Source: Magnaporthiopsis rhizophila
Lineage: Eukaryota > Ascomycota > Sordariomycetes > Magnaporthales > Magnaporthaceae
NCBI GenBank assembly: GCA_003049465.1
Contig: PYSS01000002.1
Location: 186,001 to 250,000, forward strand
Direction of reading: 5' to 3'
Length of the DNA: 64,000 bases
The translations under genes and the position numbers were made by a program. Shown here one piece after another: positions 19,863 through 30,220 of this stretch. Under the pieces are notes generated by a model. That model searched no databases. It was not told the DNA's origin and was given only the letters and a program-made list of their open reading frames with translations. How positions within the stretch are numbered: position 1 is the first letter of the stretch; the number at the start of each line of letters is the position of its first letter.

Positions 19863-22800
19863 CTACTCGACAACCCAACTGCCAGCGATCTTCCGCTGCT
19901 TCACCTTCTGCATCGGCAGCGGCCAGCCCATTCCTCCGGTGCCCTCTGCCCGGAGATAAGGCACAATCCAACACTCTCGGCTCTTTCCGTCGTCGCTGAC
20001 CACCTTGACCGGCTTCCCGTAGCTGACGAGCGGCGTACCCTTGGCCAATGCTGCGAGAACCCCGCCACTGATGTCCGTCAGCGAGTGCATTCTCGTCTTG
20101 GCTTTCTTGCCGCCCTCCTCGTCTCCGGGGGAGGACGCCGCTTTCTGAAGGTACGAGTAGACGATGTAGTCGGGGCACTCGGCTCTACTAAGGTGAGCGA
20201 GAGGCGACTCGGGGTGGATATAGACGAGCTTTTCCTCGTCGCTCACAGGCTTGCCGTCGACAGCCAGGGGCGACAGGGGAATGTACGGCGTGTCAATGGC
20301 CCGCCTCGGTTTACGCCACAGCTCCGGCGGGTTGGGAGCCTTGTCTGCGCGGATGGCTACCCGATCGATGAAGCCAGCAGCCACCATCTGCTTGAGTGCC
20401 TTGACTTGCTTCGCGCTCGGCGCGTCCAGCTTGTCCCGGAAGGTGATGTTGGCGAATGCAGGGATGTTAGTCTTGAGGAGCTGCACAATCTGCTGCCGCA
20501 GCTTCTGAGCTTCCTTCAGCACCTTGAACCTAACAAAGTGACTCTCGCACCACTGCTCTGTGGGTTCGTGCGCAAATTCCCCGAGAACCTGGAGCATCTT
20601 GATCGCGTCGGATTTGTCGTCAAGAGAGCAAAAGTTCTTGTGCACTGCATTGAACGCCCGTCGCACGTTGGCCTGCCTATTCTCCGCCTGGACATCTTCG
20701 TTGGTGCGCACGGCACCCTCCTCTTGTGCCGCAAGAGCTGGTATCGCCTGGTTCTCAGGGATAAAGATCTCGGCGGCGGAAAGAGCAGCCACCAAGGCGA
20801 TTGTGTACGGTAGGCAGTCGTGTTGGTGTCCGACCAGGAGAATACGCGAGAAACGGGGCGACAGTGGGAAGATCGACATCGTGTGGCCGACCTGCGTCAC
20901 CCGTCCTTCGCTCGAGACCGCCGACAAATAGGCAAGGAGCTTCTCGGCCTTGACTAGATTGTGTCGGTCTGGCGGCGTGGGGAAGGGGAAGTTAACAACA
21001 TGCTGGAGGTTCATGGCCTTGAGCTGCAGCACTACTCCTTCCAGAGATGTACGCAGCAGTTCCGGCAATGCGAATTCGGGGAAATCCCGCTCGTATACCG
21101 CAGACGAGTAGAGTCTATAACAATGGCCCGGACCGGTACGGCCAGCTCTGCCGGCTCGCTGGCTTGCGCTCGCCTTGCTGATCCAGCCAACCTCGAAGCT
21201 CTGCACACCCGTCAACTGGTCGTATTTGCGCTCCTTGGACCTGCCACAGTCAAAGACGTAACGAATCCCAGGGATCGTCAGACTCGTCTCTGCCACGTTT
21301 GTTGCCAGAATAACAAGCCGACTCCCTTCAGGGGGAGGCTCGAAGACGCGCATTTGATCTTTGGTCGGCAACAGCGAATAGAGAGGGAGTACGTGCATGC
21401 GTGTCGGCCCGCTGCCCGACTCCTCGTCCTCGATCTTGAACTCCTCTTCGTCGTCCTCGCCTTGGTCGGTTTCCTCATCCTCGTCAATGTAGTCGTCGGG
21501 CTTTGTATCATCCACGTCACCGAAGTCAACGTCCTCGGCCTCCATCGGCGCCTCCTGTGTTGATATCCTGACCTGGGGCCCGTTTACTGAGTTGACTCCG
21601 TTAAAGGCGAGTTTCAACCGCTTGCTGAGCTGTGAGATCTCGTTCTGACCCGTCAAGAAGACGAGCATGCCTCCGGGCGGTAGCTTTTTGTGCCCCCTGC
21701 TGATCTTGTTGAATGCTTCCTCGATGTAGTCGTGATGCGTCCTTCTGGCGAAGTGGGTGGTTACAGGGAACTGTCTTCCCTCAACCTCGAGAACGGGAGG
21801 CGGTGTCGGGAAAAGGTTGGGATTTTCGGTGAGCTCTTCAATCCGCAGCGTAGCGGACATGATGATGAGTTTCAGTGGCTTGACTGCTGGGTCCTCTTGC
21901 GCCATCTCCACCCTGAGCTTGATGATACGGCTTAGCATCCCAATCAGGATATCTGTATTCACACTCCTCTCGTGGGCCTCGTCCACGATGATAGCCGAGT
22001 ACTTGCGGAGTGACAGATCTTGCGCAATCTCCCGGAGTAGAACACCATCGGTCATAAACTTGACTGCTGTGCCAGTCTTGACCGTGCCCTCAAAGCGGAT
22101 CTGGTAGCCAACCGCCTTGGAATGGTCCCCGAGCTCCTGGGCAACCCTGTTGGACATGCTCACGGCTGCGACCCTCCTGGGCTGTGTGATTCCGATCACC
22201 CCTGGGGTCGGCGAGTCCGCACACCCGTAACCCGCCTCGAACAGAAATTGAGGGACCTGTGTAGTCTTTCCCGAACCCGTGGCACCACATATGACGACAA
22301 TGTCGTTGTTGTGGATTGCCTCCATTATCCTCTGCTCCTCAGACACCACGGGTAGCTTAAGACGTGCCTCCTGGATATCGGGAGTGCGAGTAACCACAAC
22401 ACTAAAGGCCTTGCGGTCTGTGTTCTTGGTTGGCTGAAGCTCCAGAGGGAGAGGGTCCTGCTCCATGGGCCGTGGTTTGAAATTTTCTGGCCTGGGAATC
22501 TCGAGCACGCTCGACCCTGGTTCTGCTGGTTTATATCCCAGGGCCTCGTTCCGCTGTGCGCGTGCCCAAGCCTTGAATGCGGATCGCCTCTCCTCAAGAT
22601 TATTGCCGTCGCCACCATCAGATCCCGCGTCAGACTCGTCGTCGCTGTCGTCGCCGTCGTCTCCATCGCCACTATCATCACCGGCACCCTCCCGACACTC
22701 CTCAGCTGACCCAGATTCGCTTCCTTCCTGCTCCAAATCTTCGTCTTGGTCGCCCTCGCTAGACTCGTCATCGCTTCCCTTGGAGCTGTCGTTGCCCGTG

Positions 22801-23516
22801 CTAAAACCACCCCATTCGCCTTCCTCATCCTCGTCTTCGGACTCTTGAATAGGCGGTTGCGCTATAACGATTTTCGATTTCACGCCTCCTCGCTTCTGTC
22901 TTTTTTGAATCACCGGACGGCCGTCGTCATCAACCTCGAGTGGGCGTTTCAGACCGGATCCAGCGGCGATCGCGGCACTCCCCACCACACCAGAGACACC
23001 CGCAGCCACAGAAGGCTTGGGGGCTTCGGTGGTCGGCCGGTCAGCGTCCTCAGACGTTGAGGCTTCGTCTTCGCTATCGCCATTCTCGAGCTCAGGTTCT
23101 GCACGCTTATCGTAAAGCAGCTCCTCTCTGGCGGCCTGCCCGAGAGGAAGACCAGCGCGCTCCTCTTTGAGGGCTTGGCTCAGGGCCTGACGCTTGGTCT
23201 GCTTGGTGTGACCGATCGAGCGGCTGCTGGAGAAGAGACTGGTGTCGATCTTGTTGGCGGCGAGCTGAGCTAGAAGCGCGCGGTTCTCGTCCTTCTTGAG
23301 CTTCTGCTCGATGTACTTCTCCAAGCGCTTCGCCTTCTTGCCGCTCACGGTGCCGCCCTGGCTCCTAAGTTGCGCGTTGAGTTTGGCCGTTTCGTTGGGC
23401 CCGCCAGCAACGGTCTCCCCATCCTGGGCCTCATCGCTCACTTGTTGTTTGTGAGCTGCCCTCTCCCGGTCTAAGACCTTCCTTTTCCTTTGGCGTGGCA
23501 CAAATTTTGGCCGCAT
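19863..23516 (-). CDS. ECM16: DEAH-box RNA helicase Dhr1/Ecm16 (DHX37 family)
   Basis: Dhr1/DHX37 is a nucleolar helicase that drives a late remodelling step of the 90S/SSU processome, displacing U3 snoRNA from pre-18S rRNA. This single exon encodes 1217 residues. The open frame extends 38 codons upstream, but the start at 23516 (MRPKFVPRQRKRK) matches the family's basic N-terminus. The order is a basic N-terminus, a long acidic Asp/Glu/Ser-rich region (about residues 220-330), then motif I GATGSGKTT at about 409, motif II IIVDEAHERS at about 510, motif III MSATLR at about 554, an acidic insert (DEDEETDQGEDDEEE) in the helicase core, motif VI region QRAGRAGRTGPG, the HA2/ratchet domain, and a C-terminal OB-fold ending in AGSWVVE. 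The gene is divergent from the proteasome chaperone gene at 24003. Confidence 0.93.
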   Translation of the reverse strand: MRPKFVPRQRKRKVLDRERAAHKQQVSDEAQDGETVAGGPNETAKLNAQLRSQGGTVSGKKAKRLEKYIEQKLKKDENRALLAQLAANKIDTSLFSSSRSIGHTKQTKRQALSQALKEERAGLPLGQAAREELLYDKRAEPELENGDSEDEASTSEDADRPTTEAPKPSVAAGVSGVVGSAAIAAGSGLKRPLEVDDDGRPVIQKRQKRGGVKSKIVIAQPPIQESEDEDEEGEWGGFSTGNDSSKGSDDESSEGDQDEDLEQEGSESGSAEECREGAGDDSGDGDDGDDSDDESDAGSDGGDGNNLEERRSAFKAWARAQRNEALGYKPAEPGSSVLEIPRPENFKPRPMEQDPLPLELQPTKNTDRKAFSVVVTRTPDIQEARLKLPVVSEEQRIMEAIHNNDIVVICGATGSGKTTQVPQFLFEAGYGCADSPTPGVIGITQPRRVAAVSMSNRVAQELGDHSKAVGYQIRFEGTVKTGTAVKFMTDGVLLREIAQDLSLRKYSAIIVDEAHERSVNTDILIGMLSRIIKLRVEMAQEDPAVKPLKLIIMSATLRIEELTENPNLFPTPPPVLEVEGRQFPVTTHFARRTHHDYIEEAFNKISRGHKKLPPGGMLVFLTGQNEISQLSKRLKLAFNGVNSVNGPQVRISTQEAPMEAEDVDFGDVDDTKPDDYIDEDEETDQGEDDEEEFKIEDEESGSGPTRMHVLPLYSLLPTKDQMRVFEPPPEGSRLVILATNVAETSLTIPGIRYVFDCGRSKERKYDQLTGVQSFEVGWISKASASQRAGRAGRTGPGHCYRLYSSAVYERDFPEFALPELLRTSLEGVVLQLKAMNLQHVVNFPFPTPPDRHNLVKAEKLLAYLSAVSSEGRVTQVGHTMSIFPLSPRFSRILLVGHQHDCLPYTIALVAALSAAEIFIPENQAIPALAAQEEGAVRTNEDVQAENRQANVRRAFNAVHKNFCSLDDKSDAIKMLQVLGEFAHEPTEQWCESHFVRFKVLKEAQKLRQQIVQLLKTNIPAFANITFRDKLDAPSAKQVKALKQMVAAGFIDRVAIRADKAPNPPELWRKPRRAIDTPYIPLSPLAVDGKPVSDEEKLVYIHPESPLAHLSRAECPDYIVYSYLQKAASSPGDEEGGKKAKTRMHSLTDISGGVLAALAKGTPLVSYGKPVKVVSDDGKSRECWIVPYLRAEGTGGMGWPLPMQKVKQRKIAGSWVVE

Positions 23517-24002
23517 TTTTCGATGATAGCCGTATAACAAGAGCCAGCGCCTCAATTGGTTCCCGATCCTCTTTTTTAGAAAGGCTCCCCTTGGCGAAAA
23601 GAAGCAAATACGGAACAAGAAAGCATTCAAGCAGACGGCCCTGACGGAGTGAAAATGAAATTTTGACCGCCTTTAAAATTCTGCCGCGTTTTCCTAGCGA
23701 TCACAGTGGGGCAGGTACTTGGGTGGGGGAGGTTGCACGCTAAAGCAACCTAATGATGTAGCCTCTGTTTGCGCCAGTATGCCAGTCAGTCTCTTGTCAA
23801 GGCCGCTTGCTCTTTTGCTTGGGTCTATCTCTCGTGGATACATATTTTAAACGCTAGTCTTGTCTGGGAGGGCCTGTCCCTCCATCCCCCGAGTGTCTTC
23901 AGCAGCATCATCGGTCCCTTGGACAAGCCACCCAAGGCCGCTTTCCCCTGTCCGGCAGAGCATCACGAAAGAGGCAATAACACATCTACCCGGGCTTTTA
24001 AT
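23517..24002. promoter_or_regulatory. Divergent promoter between the helicase and PAC3 genes
   Basis: 486 bp separate the two divergent start codons. The frame of the plus-strand gene is open upstream through this stretch (ATG at 23769), but the protein family starts near 24003. No TATA box is obvious. Confidence 0.5.
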
Positions 24003-24513
24003 ATGGTTGCAATGGAAGGAGAGGGTTTAAGAGAAGATGTGTTCCCCGCGCCCCATAAAGTCGCAACAGGGACAGTTGGCGGCATCTCAACCGAAGCCTC
24101 CTCCATGACATTCTCGGATAAGATCATGGTCACGCTGTCACAGGAGGGTCGCCTCGCACAATGGGTATGTATGTCGGTTCAAACAGAGCTCGTCGGCGCT
24201 CCTGCTGACGCCGTAGATCCAGGTCCAAGTACAACTTTCAGCACCGTCCGCGGCCATGGTTGAGATGGCCCTCCCAAGAACAAACATTGGTTCCCTGCCG
24301 CCCGCCCACCTGACAGCCACAACACTGCTCGGGGCAGGCAACGACGATCGCGAGACGATCGGCCATCTCTACGCCGCACAAATAGCAAACTTCATGTCGC
24401 TGAAGAACCCGGACGAGAAGCGCACCTTGATTCTTGGGCTGGGCTTGCGGAAGGCTGAAGCCGACAGGGAGACTTTCTTCGATGTTCTGGAGCTCGTTCA
24501 GAAAGTTTTATGA
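24003..24513 (+). CDS. Proteasome assembly chaperone 3 (Pba3/Poc3, PSMG3-like)
   Basis: PAC3 pairs with PAC4 to guide assembly of the 20S proteasome alpha ring. Exons are 24003-24164 and 24217-24513 with a 52-bp phase-0 intron (donor GTATGT, acceptor CGTAG), giving 152 residues. A second in-frame ATG at 24012 would give 149. Family features are TFSDKIMVTLSQEGRLAQW at the end of exon 1, followed by IQVQVQLS and, after a short linker, PPAHLTATTLLGAG, then RETIGHLYAAQIANFMSLKNPDEKRTLILGLGL near the C-terminus. This pattern (edge strand plus helix with NPDEKR) is what I recall for PSMG3-type chaperones. The protein is small, acidic and without signal or membrane segments, so it is expected in the cytosol. 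Confidence 0.8.
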
Positions 24514-24700
24514 GGGAGTCGTCGCTTGAGTGACGTCTGGAGGTGCCATGACGGTCAAAAGTGACCAAGCTTATTATGTACCTTGTAGCCACGCTGAAAC
24601 ACGGGCATAGGTTTTTGTGAACATTTGAGGTGGACGGCTCGGGCTCAGCGCGCCTCCTCGGATCTGGGCGGTGATGGCGGGCTGGATGGAGGGCTGGACC

Positions 24701-24916
24701 TTACCGCACGTCGAATATTTTGGCTGCAAGTTCCCGCTGCCGGGACGACCAAGATCTGCTCTTCGCGATCTTGATTGCTTCGCGGTAGTCGTGCGTAGCG
24801 GGATGGAGGCCTAAGCCTAGGAACCAGAGCTGATAGGAATAAGGATTTCCGAAATCTGTCACAAGGTCACTCACTGTTGCCCACTGCTCGCCGGCTGGAA
24901 CCCGAAAAGGAATCAT
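24701..24916 (-). CDS. Small hypothetical ORF, doubtful
   Basis: A 71-residue ATG-to-stop frame has a plausible amino-acid mix and GC-ending codons toward its end (HDYREAIKIAKSRSWSSRQ). Its last codons overlap a GTAAGG that could be a splice donor, and a possible small intron (GTGAGT to ACAG) lies near its start. It could therefore be one exon of a longer spliced gene that I could not complete. No family is recognised. It is listed because it is the only frame with any coding character between 24.5 and 25.7 kb. Confidence 0.25.
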   Translation of the reverse strand: MIPFRVPAGEQWATVSDLVTDFGNPYSYQLWFLGLGLHPATHDYREAIKIAKSRSWSSRQRELAAKIFDVR

Positions 24917-25698
24917 TTCACGGCTGCTGGTCGCGTGGCGAAGGAGCCAAGCGCGCAGTCACCCAGGCTACCAAGATTACGCTGACACGTGAAGAAATTG
25001 ACTATAAGACATCTGCGAGAGGCTCTACGACGGTCGACGCCAGGATCGACGCGAAAATGTGAGCAGGATTCGTGACCGCGTCAAACTGATGCGATGCTTC
25101 GTTCCTCTTCGCAGCGCCGCACAAGGCAACAGCTACAATGAGAAAGATCTCCAAAGGAGGTTATGTGCCAAAAATTCCCAAGCGGACCGAAGTCCACTTG
25201 GAGTGGTCATGTAGTAGTTTTCAACTAGCAAAAACACAGCCTCGGACGAATCCTCACTGGCATGCGTAAAGCCCATGCACCAAGATGGAGAAGAAAGGAG
25301 AAGAAAAATTTGAAAAGGACGTGGGTGGGAAGCGGCTCTTTATAGTGCGGTTGTGGTCCGTGCACCACCTCTTTGCTAAATTTTTGACTCAAATGGTCTG
25401 ACCGCTTTGGACCCACTGCCAATTCTGCCTCGGAGTCACCTGGTCAGCAAGCAACAGTGGCAACCTGGAGCCTTCGGTTCATTCGCCGCCTCAATTCAGC
25501 CGCAGTTTTCCGCTGCACTGGGCGCGATTTGCTCCATATGCGCCAGCTTGAGAGGCTGTCGCTTAAGTTTGCTGCGTGATCGCGTAATCGGAACCAAGTT
25601 ATCCACGCCACGCAACGACATTTGATACGGGCTGCGCGCTTTACTCACGCGCGCGACGATAAACTGCGGACCTTTTACCTCCGTCGAACTCAGCGACC
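24917..25698. other. Intergenic region upstream of SNRNP27
   Basis: Nothing recognisable is seen here apart from the presumed promoter and 5' UTR of the SNRNP27 gene. Confidence 0.5.
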
Positions 25699-26670
25699 AT
25701 GGCAGGCGGCAAACAGTACCGTCGCGATGACGGCAGAGACGACGCCGGCGGATACCGTGGCGGCCGCGGTGAGCCGGAGGGGCATAGGGACAGACGGGAT
25801 CGCGGCAGCGACTACCCCCGGCGGAGAGACGACGACTACGACCGCGACCCAGATCGTGATTACGACCGTAGCCGGCGCTACAGATCCCGCTCCAGGTCAC
25901 CAGGCGGCGACCGCGGCGGCTCCTACCGTGATCGGCGACGCGACACAGGCCGCGAACCGCCTCGTGGGCAACGCGACGCAGACCGGCCCCGGGACAAGGG
26001 CGATCGGGATAGAGACCGGGATCGGAACTCACAGCGCCGAGGCGGTCGCGAAGACCGTGATCGTGATCGTGGCCATAGAAGAGGTGAGTTACGTCCGCTT
26101 TGCCGCCCAGTCCTGCAGGGAAGCTTCTTGCCCGGGAAGACGTCAATGATCGGGTTACTAATACGGTGGATTACTTCCAAAGACCGCCCCCGCGATGACG
26201 ACCGCCGCCGCTCCGATTCCCCACGGCGCAGCGCAAGTCCTGGCTCAGCCACTAGGAACCGTAGGGACAACGACATCAAGGAAAGCAGCCTGCCGACGCG
26301 GTCTAAGAACGGTGCCGTCAGCAGCGCGGCGGAGAAGTCGGCACCCCTGTCCTTCAAAGTTGGCGCCAACGGCAATGGCGACCAGGAGCGCGGTCGTTCC
26401 GCGTCGAGGCAACAGCGCCACGGCAGCGGAACAGGAGAGGACACGCCCATGGGGGGCGACGGCGATGCGGAGGATGATGACTTGGAGGTGGACGACGACG
26501 GGATGGCGGCCATGCAGGCGATGATGGGTTTCGGAGGCTTCGGTACTACGAAGAACACAAAGATTATTGGAAACAACGTCGGCGGGGTCAGGAAGGAGAA
26601 GAAGACCGAGTACAGGCAGTACATGAACCGCCAGGGAGGGTTCAACAGGCCGCTCAGTCCGAGCAGGTAG
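25699..26670 (+). CDS. U4/U6.U5 tri-snRNP 27 kDa protein (SNRNP27 family)
   Basis: SNRNP27 is a small RS/RD-rich component of the spliceosomal tri-snRNP, and it affects 5' splice-site choice in animals. Exon 1 is 25699-26083 and exon 2 is 26183-26670. The 99-bp phase-1 intron has donor GTGAGT, a perfect TTACTAATA branch site and acceptor AAAG. The spliced product has 290 residues. The N-terminal half is almost entirely Arg/Asp/Gly/Ser with RSRSRSPGG blocks. The C-terminal about 60 residues carry the conserved domain: DDGMAAMQAMMGFGGFGTT, then IIGNNVGG, and KTEYRQYMNRQGGFNRPL near the end. The intron is a multiple of three and lacks in-frame stops, so retention would add 33 residues instead of truncating the protein. 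The start has a good context (GACCATGGC). Confidence 0.92.
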   Translation: MAGGKQYRRDDGRDDAGGYRGGRGEPEGHRDRRDRGSDYPRRRDDDYDRDPDRDYDRSRRYRSRSRSPGGDRGGSYRDRRRDTGREPPRGQRDADRPRDKGDRDRDRDRNSQRRGGREDRDRDRGHRRGELRPLCRPVLQGSFLPGKTSMIGLLIRWITSKDRPRDDDRRRSDSPRRSASPGSATRNRRDNDIKESSLPTRSKNGAVSSAAEKSAPLSFKVGANGNGDQERGRSASRQQRHGSGTGEDTPMGGDGDAEDDDLEVDDDGMAAMQAMMGFGGFGTTKNTKIIGNNVGGVRKEKKTEYRQYMNRQGGFNRPLSPSR

Positions 26671-27266
26671 GCGGTCACAAGCAGGACTGCTGTCTTTGAG
26701 CTCAGGGTCAAGGCATTTGCACTGGCAACAGTGCGGAAGGATCGCGTCCAGGTGGCGGCGACCTTTGGATATTCATCATATTGGCATGGTGTTCGGGAGT
26801 TGAATACGGAGAATTAGTGACTTTGTTTTTATTAGCAGTCCATGCACATTCTCTGCTAAACAGTGTATCTATTGGAGTGAATACCACGCGGTCTTGCTTT
26901 TTCCCCTGTCAAGGACCTTATTTCTGGGAGTCGAGCGCGTTTGAAGCTACACCCGTATGGATCAATATGGCAGCTAGCGCAATACGTCAGCCAACGTGGA
27001 CTTGAATCCCCGCCGCCACCGCTCCAGGGGTGCCCAACCGCTTGCCCCACTACCCCGAAGTCGCGGGAAGCTACGGGAGCTACCCCTGTTACACCACACC
27101 TCAAACCGTCTACATTTCAAACGTGGTCACTTCGCGCACCCAAGACACAGAGGAAGAGACTAGCAGCTCCCTCTGTTGCAATCACACCTGATTCAGAAAC
27201 AGAATCCCTCCCCAACAGCTCCCTATAACCGGCGGAAGAACCAGGTCGTTGCCAAAACCATCCGCG
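26671..27266. other. Intergenic region upstream of glucosidase I
   Basis: About 0.6 kb is non-coding and holds the 3' flank of SNRNP27 and the promoter of the glucosidase gene. A stretch near 26990-27070 looks faintly tRNA-like on the minus strand but lacks pairing arms (see rejected items). Confidence 0.5.
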
Positions 27267-30036
27267 ATGGCGATTGGCCGCCAATTGAGGGACGGGCTAC
27301 TGTGGTCCCTCGCCCTTCTGCAGCTCGGCGCTGGTGCCGCCGCCAACGAAGAGTCGATTCTGAACAGCGAGGTCGGCCGGCTGAATAACCAGAGCCTGCT
27401 ATGGGGTCCCTACCGCCCCAACCTCTACTTTGGGGTCCGCTCCCGTATCCCAAAATCACTGATGACGGGTCTCATGTGGTCCAAACTCGATAGCTACAAC
27501 GAAGTTCAGAACAGTCAGTACTCCGGCCCTGCTCGAGCTCCAGCCCTGAGGACATGTTGCTGATTCTTCTTGGCGATGCGCTTAGGCATACGTTACACTT
27601 GCGAGCAGCATGAGGGCATGGCCGGTTATGGCTGGGATGAGTACGACACCAGGAAAGGCGGCGTCCAAACCATCCATGATGCTGGAAACCAGCTCGACAT
27701 CACCACCTCGTTTGTAAAGATCCCCGGCGGCGCCCATGGCGGCAGCTGGGCAGCCAGGATCAAAGGCGAGCTCCGCGATGATGCTATTAGCGATACCAAG
27801 TACGGCATCTTCTTCTACATCACCCAGGAAGGGCTCGGCAGCCTCGAGACCGCCGATAACGGCGACCCCAATGGCTTCCCCGGCGACGTTGTTTTTAATG
27901 GCAACTCGGAAGCTCTGGGCGAGTACAAGATTGTTGTCACTAGAGGCACCGGCGAGCATCCTCCCGGTGAGCCCAGCCTGCGGGAGCAGCGTGACCTCGA
28001 CAAGACCATTGTCCAGTCCCACACGCTCCCTGACGAGCATCTCTGGCAGGCCAAGCCGGTAATATTTCACCAGATGAAGGAGCACGTCGACAGAGTCAGC
28101 TCGCAGTTCGATCCCGAGAAACCCCCTCCGCCATGGGACGTCTACGCCCTGCCGCACAAGCCCGGCCGCGGCAATGCCCACATTGTCCAGAAGGTCTTCG
28201 AGGGGCCGTTCGAGTTTGACGTCATCTTCAACAGCGCCTCAGCCGGCAGGGAGCTCAAGAGCGACGACGTTTCGAGGGAGATCAAGTCAACCACCGAGTC
28301 CTTCGGCGAGCGCTTCTCTGACGTCTTCAACTTCAAGGCTCCTTTCACCGATGCCAAGTACAAGAAGTTTGGGCGCAGCATGTTTTCCAACCTGATCGGT
28401 GGCATCGGCTACTTCCACGGCCACTCTGTTGTAGATCGCTCCTATGCGCCCGAATACGACGAGGAGAACGAGGGCTTCTGGGAGGAGGCAGAGGTGGCGA
28501 GAGCTCGCAAGCAGGAGAAGATGGAGGGGCCGAGCTCACTATTCACGAGCGTTCCCTCTCGGCCCTTCTTCCCACGCGGCTTCCTGTGGGACGAGGGCTT
28601 CCATCTGCTGCCCATTGCTGATTGGGACATGGATCTGACGCTGGAGATTGTGAAGAGCTGGTTCAATCTCATGGATGATGACGGCTGGATTGCCCGCGAG
28701 CAGATACTTGGCGCGGAGGCACGCAGCAAGGTTCCGGCCGAGTTCCAAGTGCAGTACCCCCACTACGCGAACCCACCTACTCTCTTCTTCATCATCGATA
28801 CCTTTGTCGACATGTTGCGCAAGTCCAACGGAAGCCAACCCGCAGCCAAAGAACACCTCTCGCAAGGCGTCTCGTTGACCAACGCCCACGTTGAGAACCC
28901 AAGCGTTGGACTTGAGTTCCTACGCAACCTGTACCCGCTTCTCCGCCGCCAATATGACTGGTTCCGCAAGACCCAGGCTGGAGACGTCAAATCGTACGAC
29001 CGTGAAGCCTTTTCTTCCAAGGAGGCCTACCGGTGGCGCGGCCGGACCGTCTTGCACGTCTTGACCAGCGGACTGGATGACTACCCGCGCGCCCTGGTGC
29101 CTCACCCCGGCGAGCTGCACGTCGACCTCTTGTCGTGGATGGGGCTCATGACCAAATCACTCCGCAACATCGCCGACGCCCTCGGCATGGCCGAGGAAGT
29201 GCACGATTTTGAGAAGAACCTGAACGCCATTGAGCGCAATCTCAATGACCTCCACTGGTCTGAGAAGGATGGCTGCTACTGCGACGCCACCATCGACGAG
29301 TTCGAGGAGCACGTGCTTGTGTGCCACAAGGGCTACATCTCGCTCTTCCCCTTCTTGACTGGCCTGCTGAAACATGATGACACCAAGCTCGGCAAGATTC
29401 TGGACCTCATCGGTGATGAAGAGGAGCTCTTCAGTCCTCATGGAATCCGCAGTCTGAGCAAGAACAACCCACTCTACGGCACCAACGAGAACTATTGGAG
29501 GAGTCCGGTCTGGATCAACATCAACTACTTGATTCTAGTGCAACTTGAGGTGAGAATTTTTTGTTTTTTTGACTCATGGCGGACATGGCTGGCCCTGAAA
29601 CAGCTACTGACAAGCCTCGCGACAAATCCAGAACGTGGCTAAGCGGGAGGGCCCTCACCAGGCGAAAGCCAAGGAGCTTTACACTAGGCTTCGCAAGAAC
29701 TTGGTCGATACCATCTACAACAGCTGGGTGGAGACGGGCTTCGCGTGGGAGCAGTACAACCCGGAGACGGGCAAAGGGCAGAGGACGCAGCATTTTACTG
29801 GATGGACGAGCTTGGTGGTCAAGATTATGACCATGGATGATCTGAGCGGCGGCGCCAAGGCCCAGAAGGTACAGGTCGAGCAGGTGAAGGACGAGCAGGC
29901 GAAGAAGGAGCCAGTAAAGGAGGAGCCAGCGAAGGAGGAGCCAGTGAAGGAGGAGCCAATGAAGGATGAGCATGTCAAGGACGAGCAAGTCAAGGAGGAG
30001 CAGGCGAAGGAGAAACAAGCGAAGGACGAGCTGTGA
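27267..30036 (+). CDS. Mannosyl-oligosaccharide glucosidase (ER glucosidase I, GH63) with KDEL tail
   Basis: Glucosidase I (yeast Cwh41) removes the terminal alpha-1,2-glucose from the N-glycan precursor in the ER, the first trimming step of glycoprotein processing. Exons are 27267-27513, 27586-29549 and 29632-30036, with 72-bp and 82-bp introns, giving 871 residues. The ATG at 27267 is used because the upstream frame has only TTG. Residues about 8-24 (LLWSLALLQLGAGAAA) are a signal peptide or anchor. GH63 marks are LNNQSLLWGPYRPNLYFGVR, GMAGYGWDEYD, FPRGFLWDEGFHLLPI, GLDDYPRALVPHPGELHVDL and NPLYGTNENYWRSPVWININY. After the conserved end (FTGWTSLVVKIM) comes a tail of ten 5-residue repeats, and the last four residues are KDEL, the classical ER retrieval signal. 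The gene is convergent with ELP5, with 184 bp between the stops. Confidence 0.95.
29881..30030 (+). repeat. Ten 15-bp tandem repeats encoding the charged tail of glucosidase I
   Basis: Exactly 150 bp forms ten in-frame 15-bp units, each encoding [Q/P/H]-[V/A/M]-K-[D/E/K]-[E/K]. The last unit (QAKDE) followed by CTG TGA creates the C-terminal KDEL. Units differ mostly at single bases, and the central ones (PVKEE, PAKEE) are most alike, as expected after slippage or unequal exchange. Confidence 0.93.
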
Positions 30037-30220
30037 CGAAGGATCAAAGATTTTGACTCTTTTTGCGGTATTCCTGATTTGCGGCGCAGATATACCCCTT
30101 TTTAGAAACGAGTCGTTCGCATCTATGCGGGGGCATAATAGGCTCTCCTTCTGGGGATCAAGAAAGATGGCAATCTTGCTTTTTGGGCGTTTTCAGCTCA
30201 TCTTCGGGTGTCATGCGAAG

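Noticed and set aside
23517..23630. 38-codon N-terminal extension of the Dhr1 helicase
   Set aside because: The family start MRPKFVPRQRKRK lies at 23516, and the extension is Phe/Leu/Arg-rich without similarity.
26990..27080. Minus-strand tRNA-like box (GGATTCAAGTCC)
   Set aside because: The bases around the supposed T loop do not pair into a 5-bp stem, and no acceptor or anticodon arm could be drawn.
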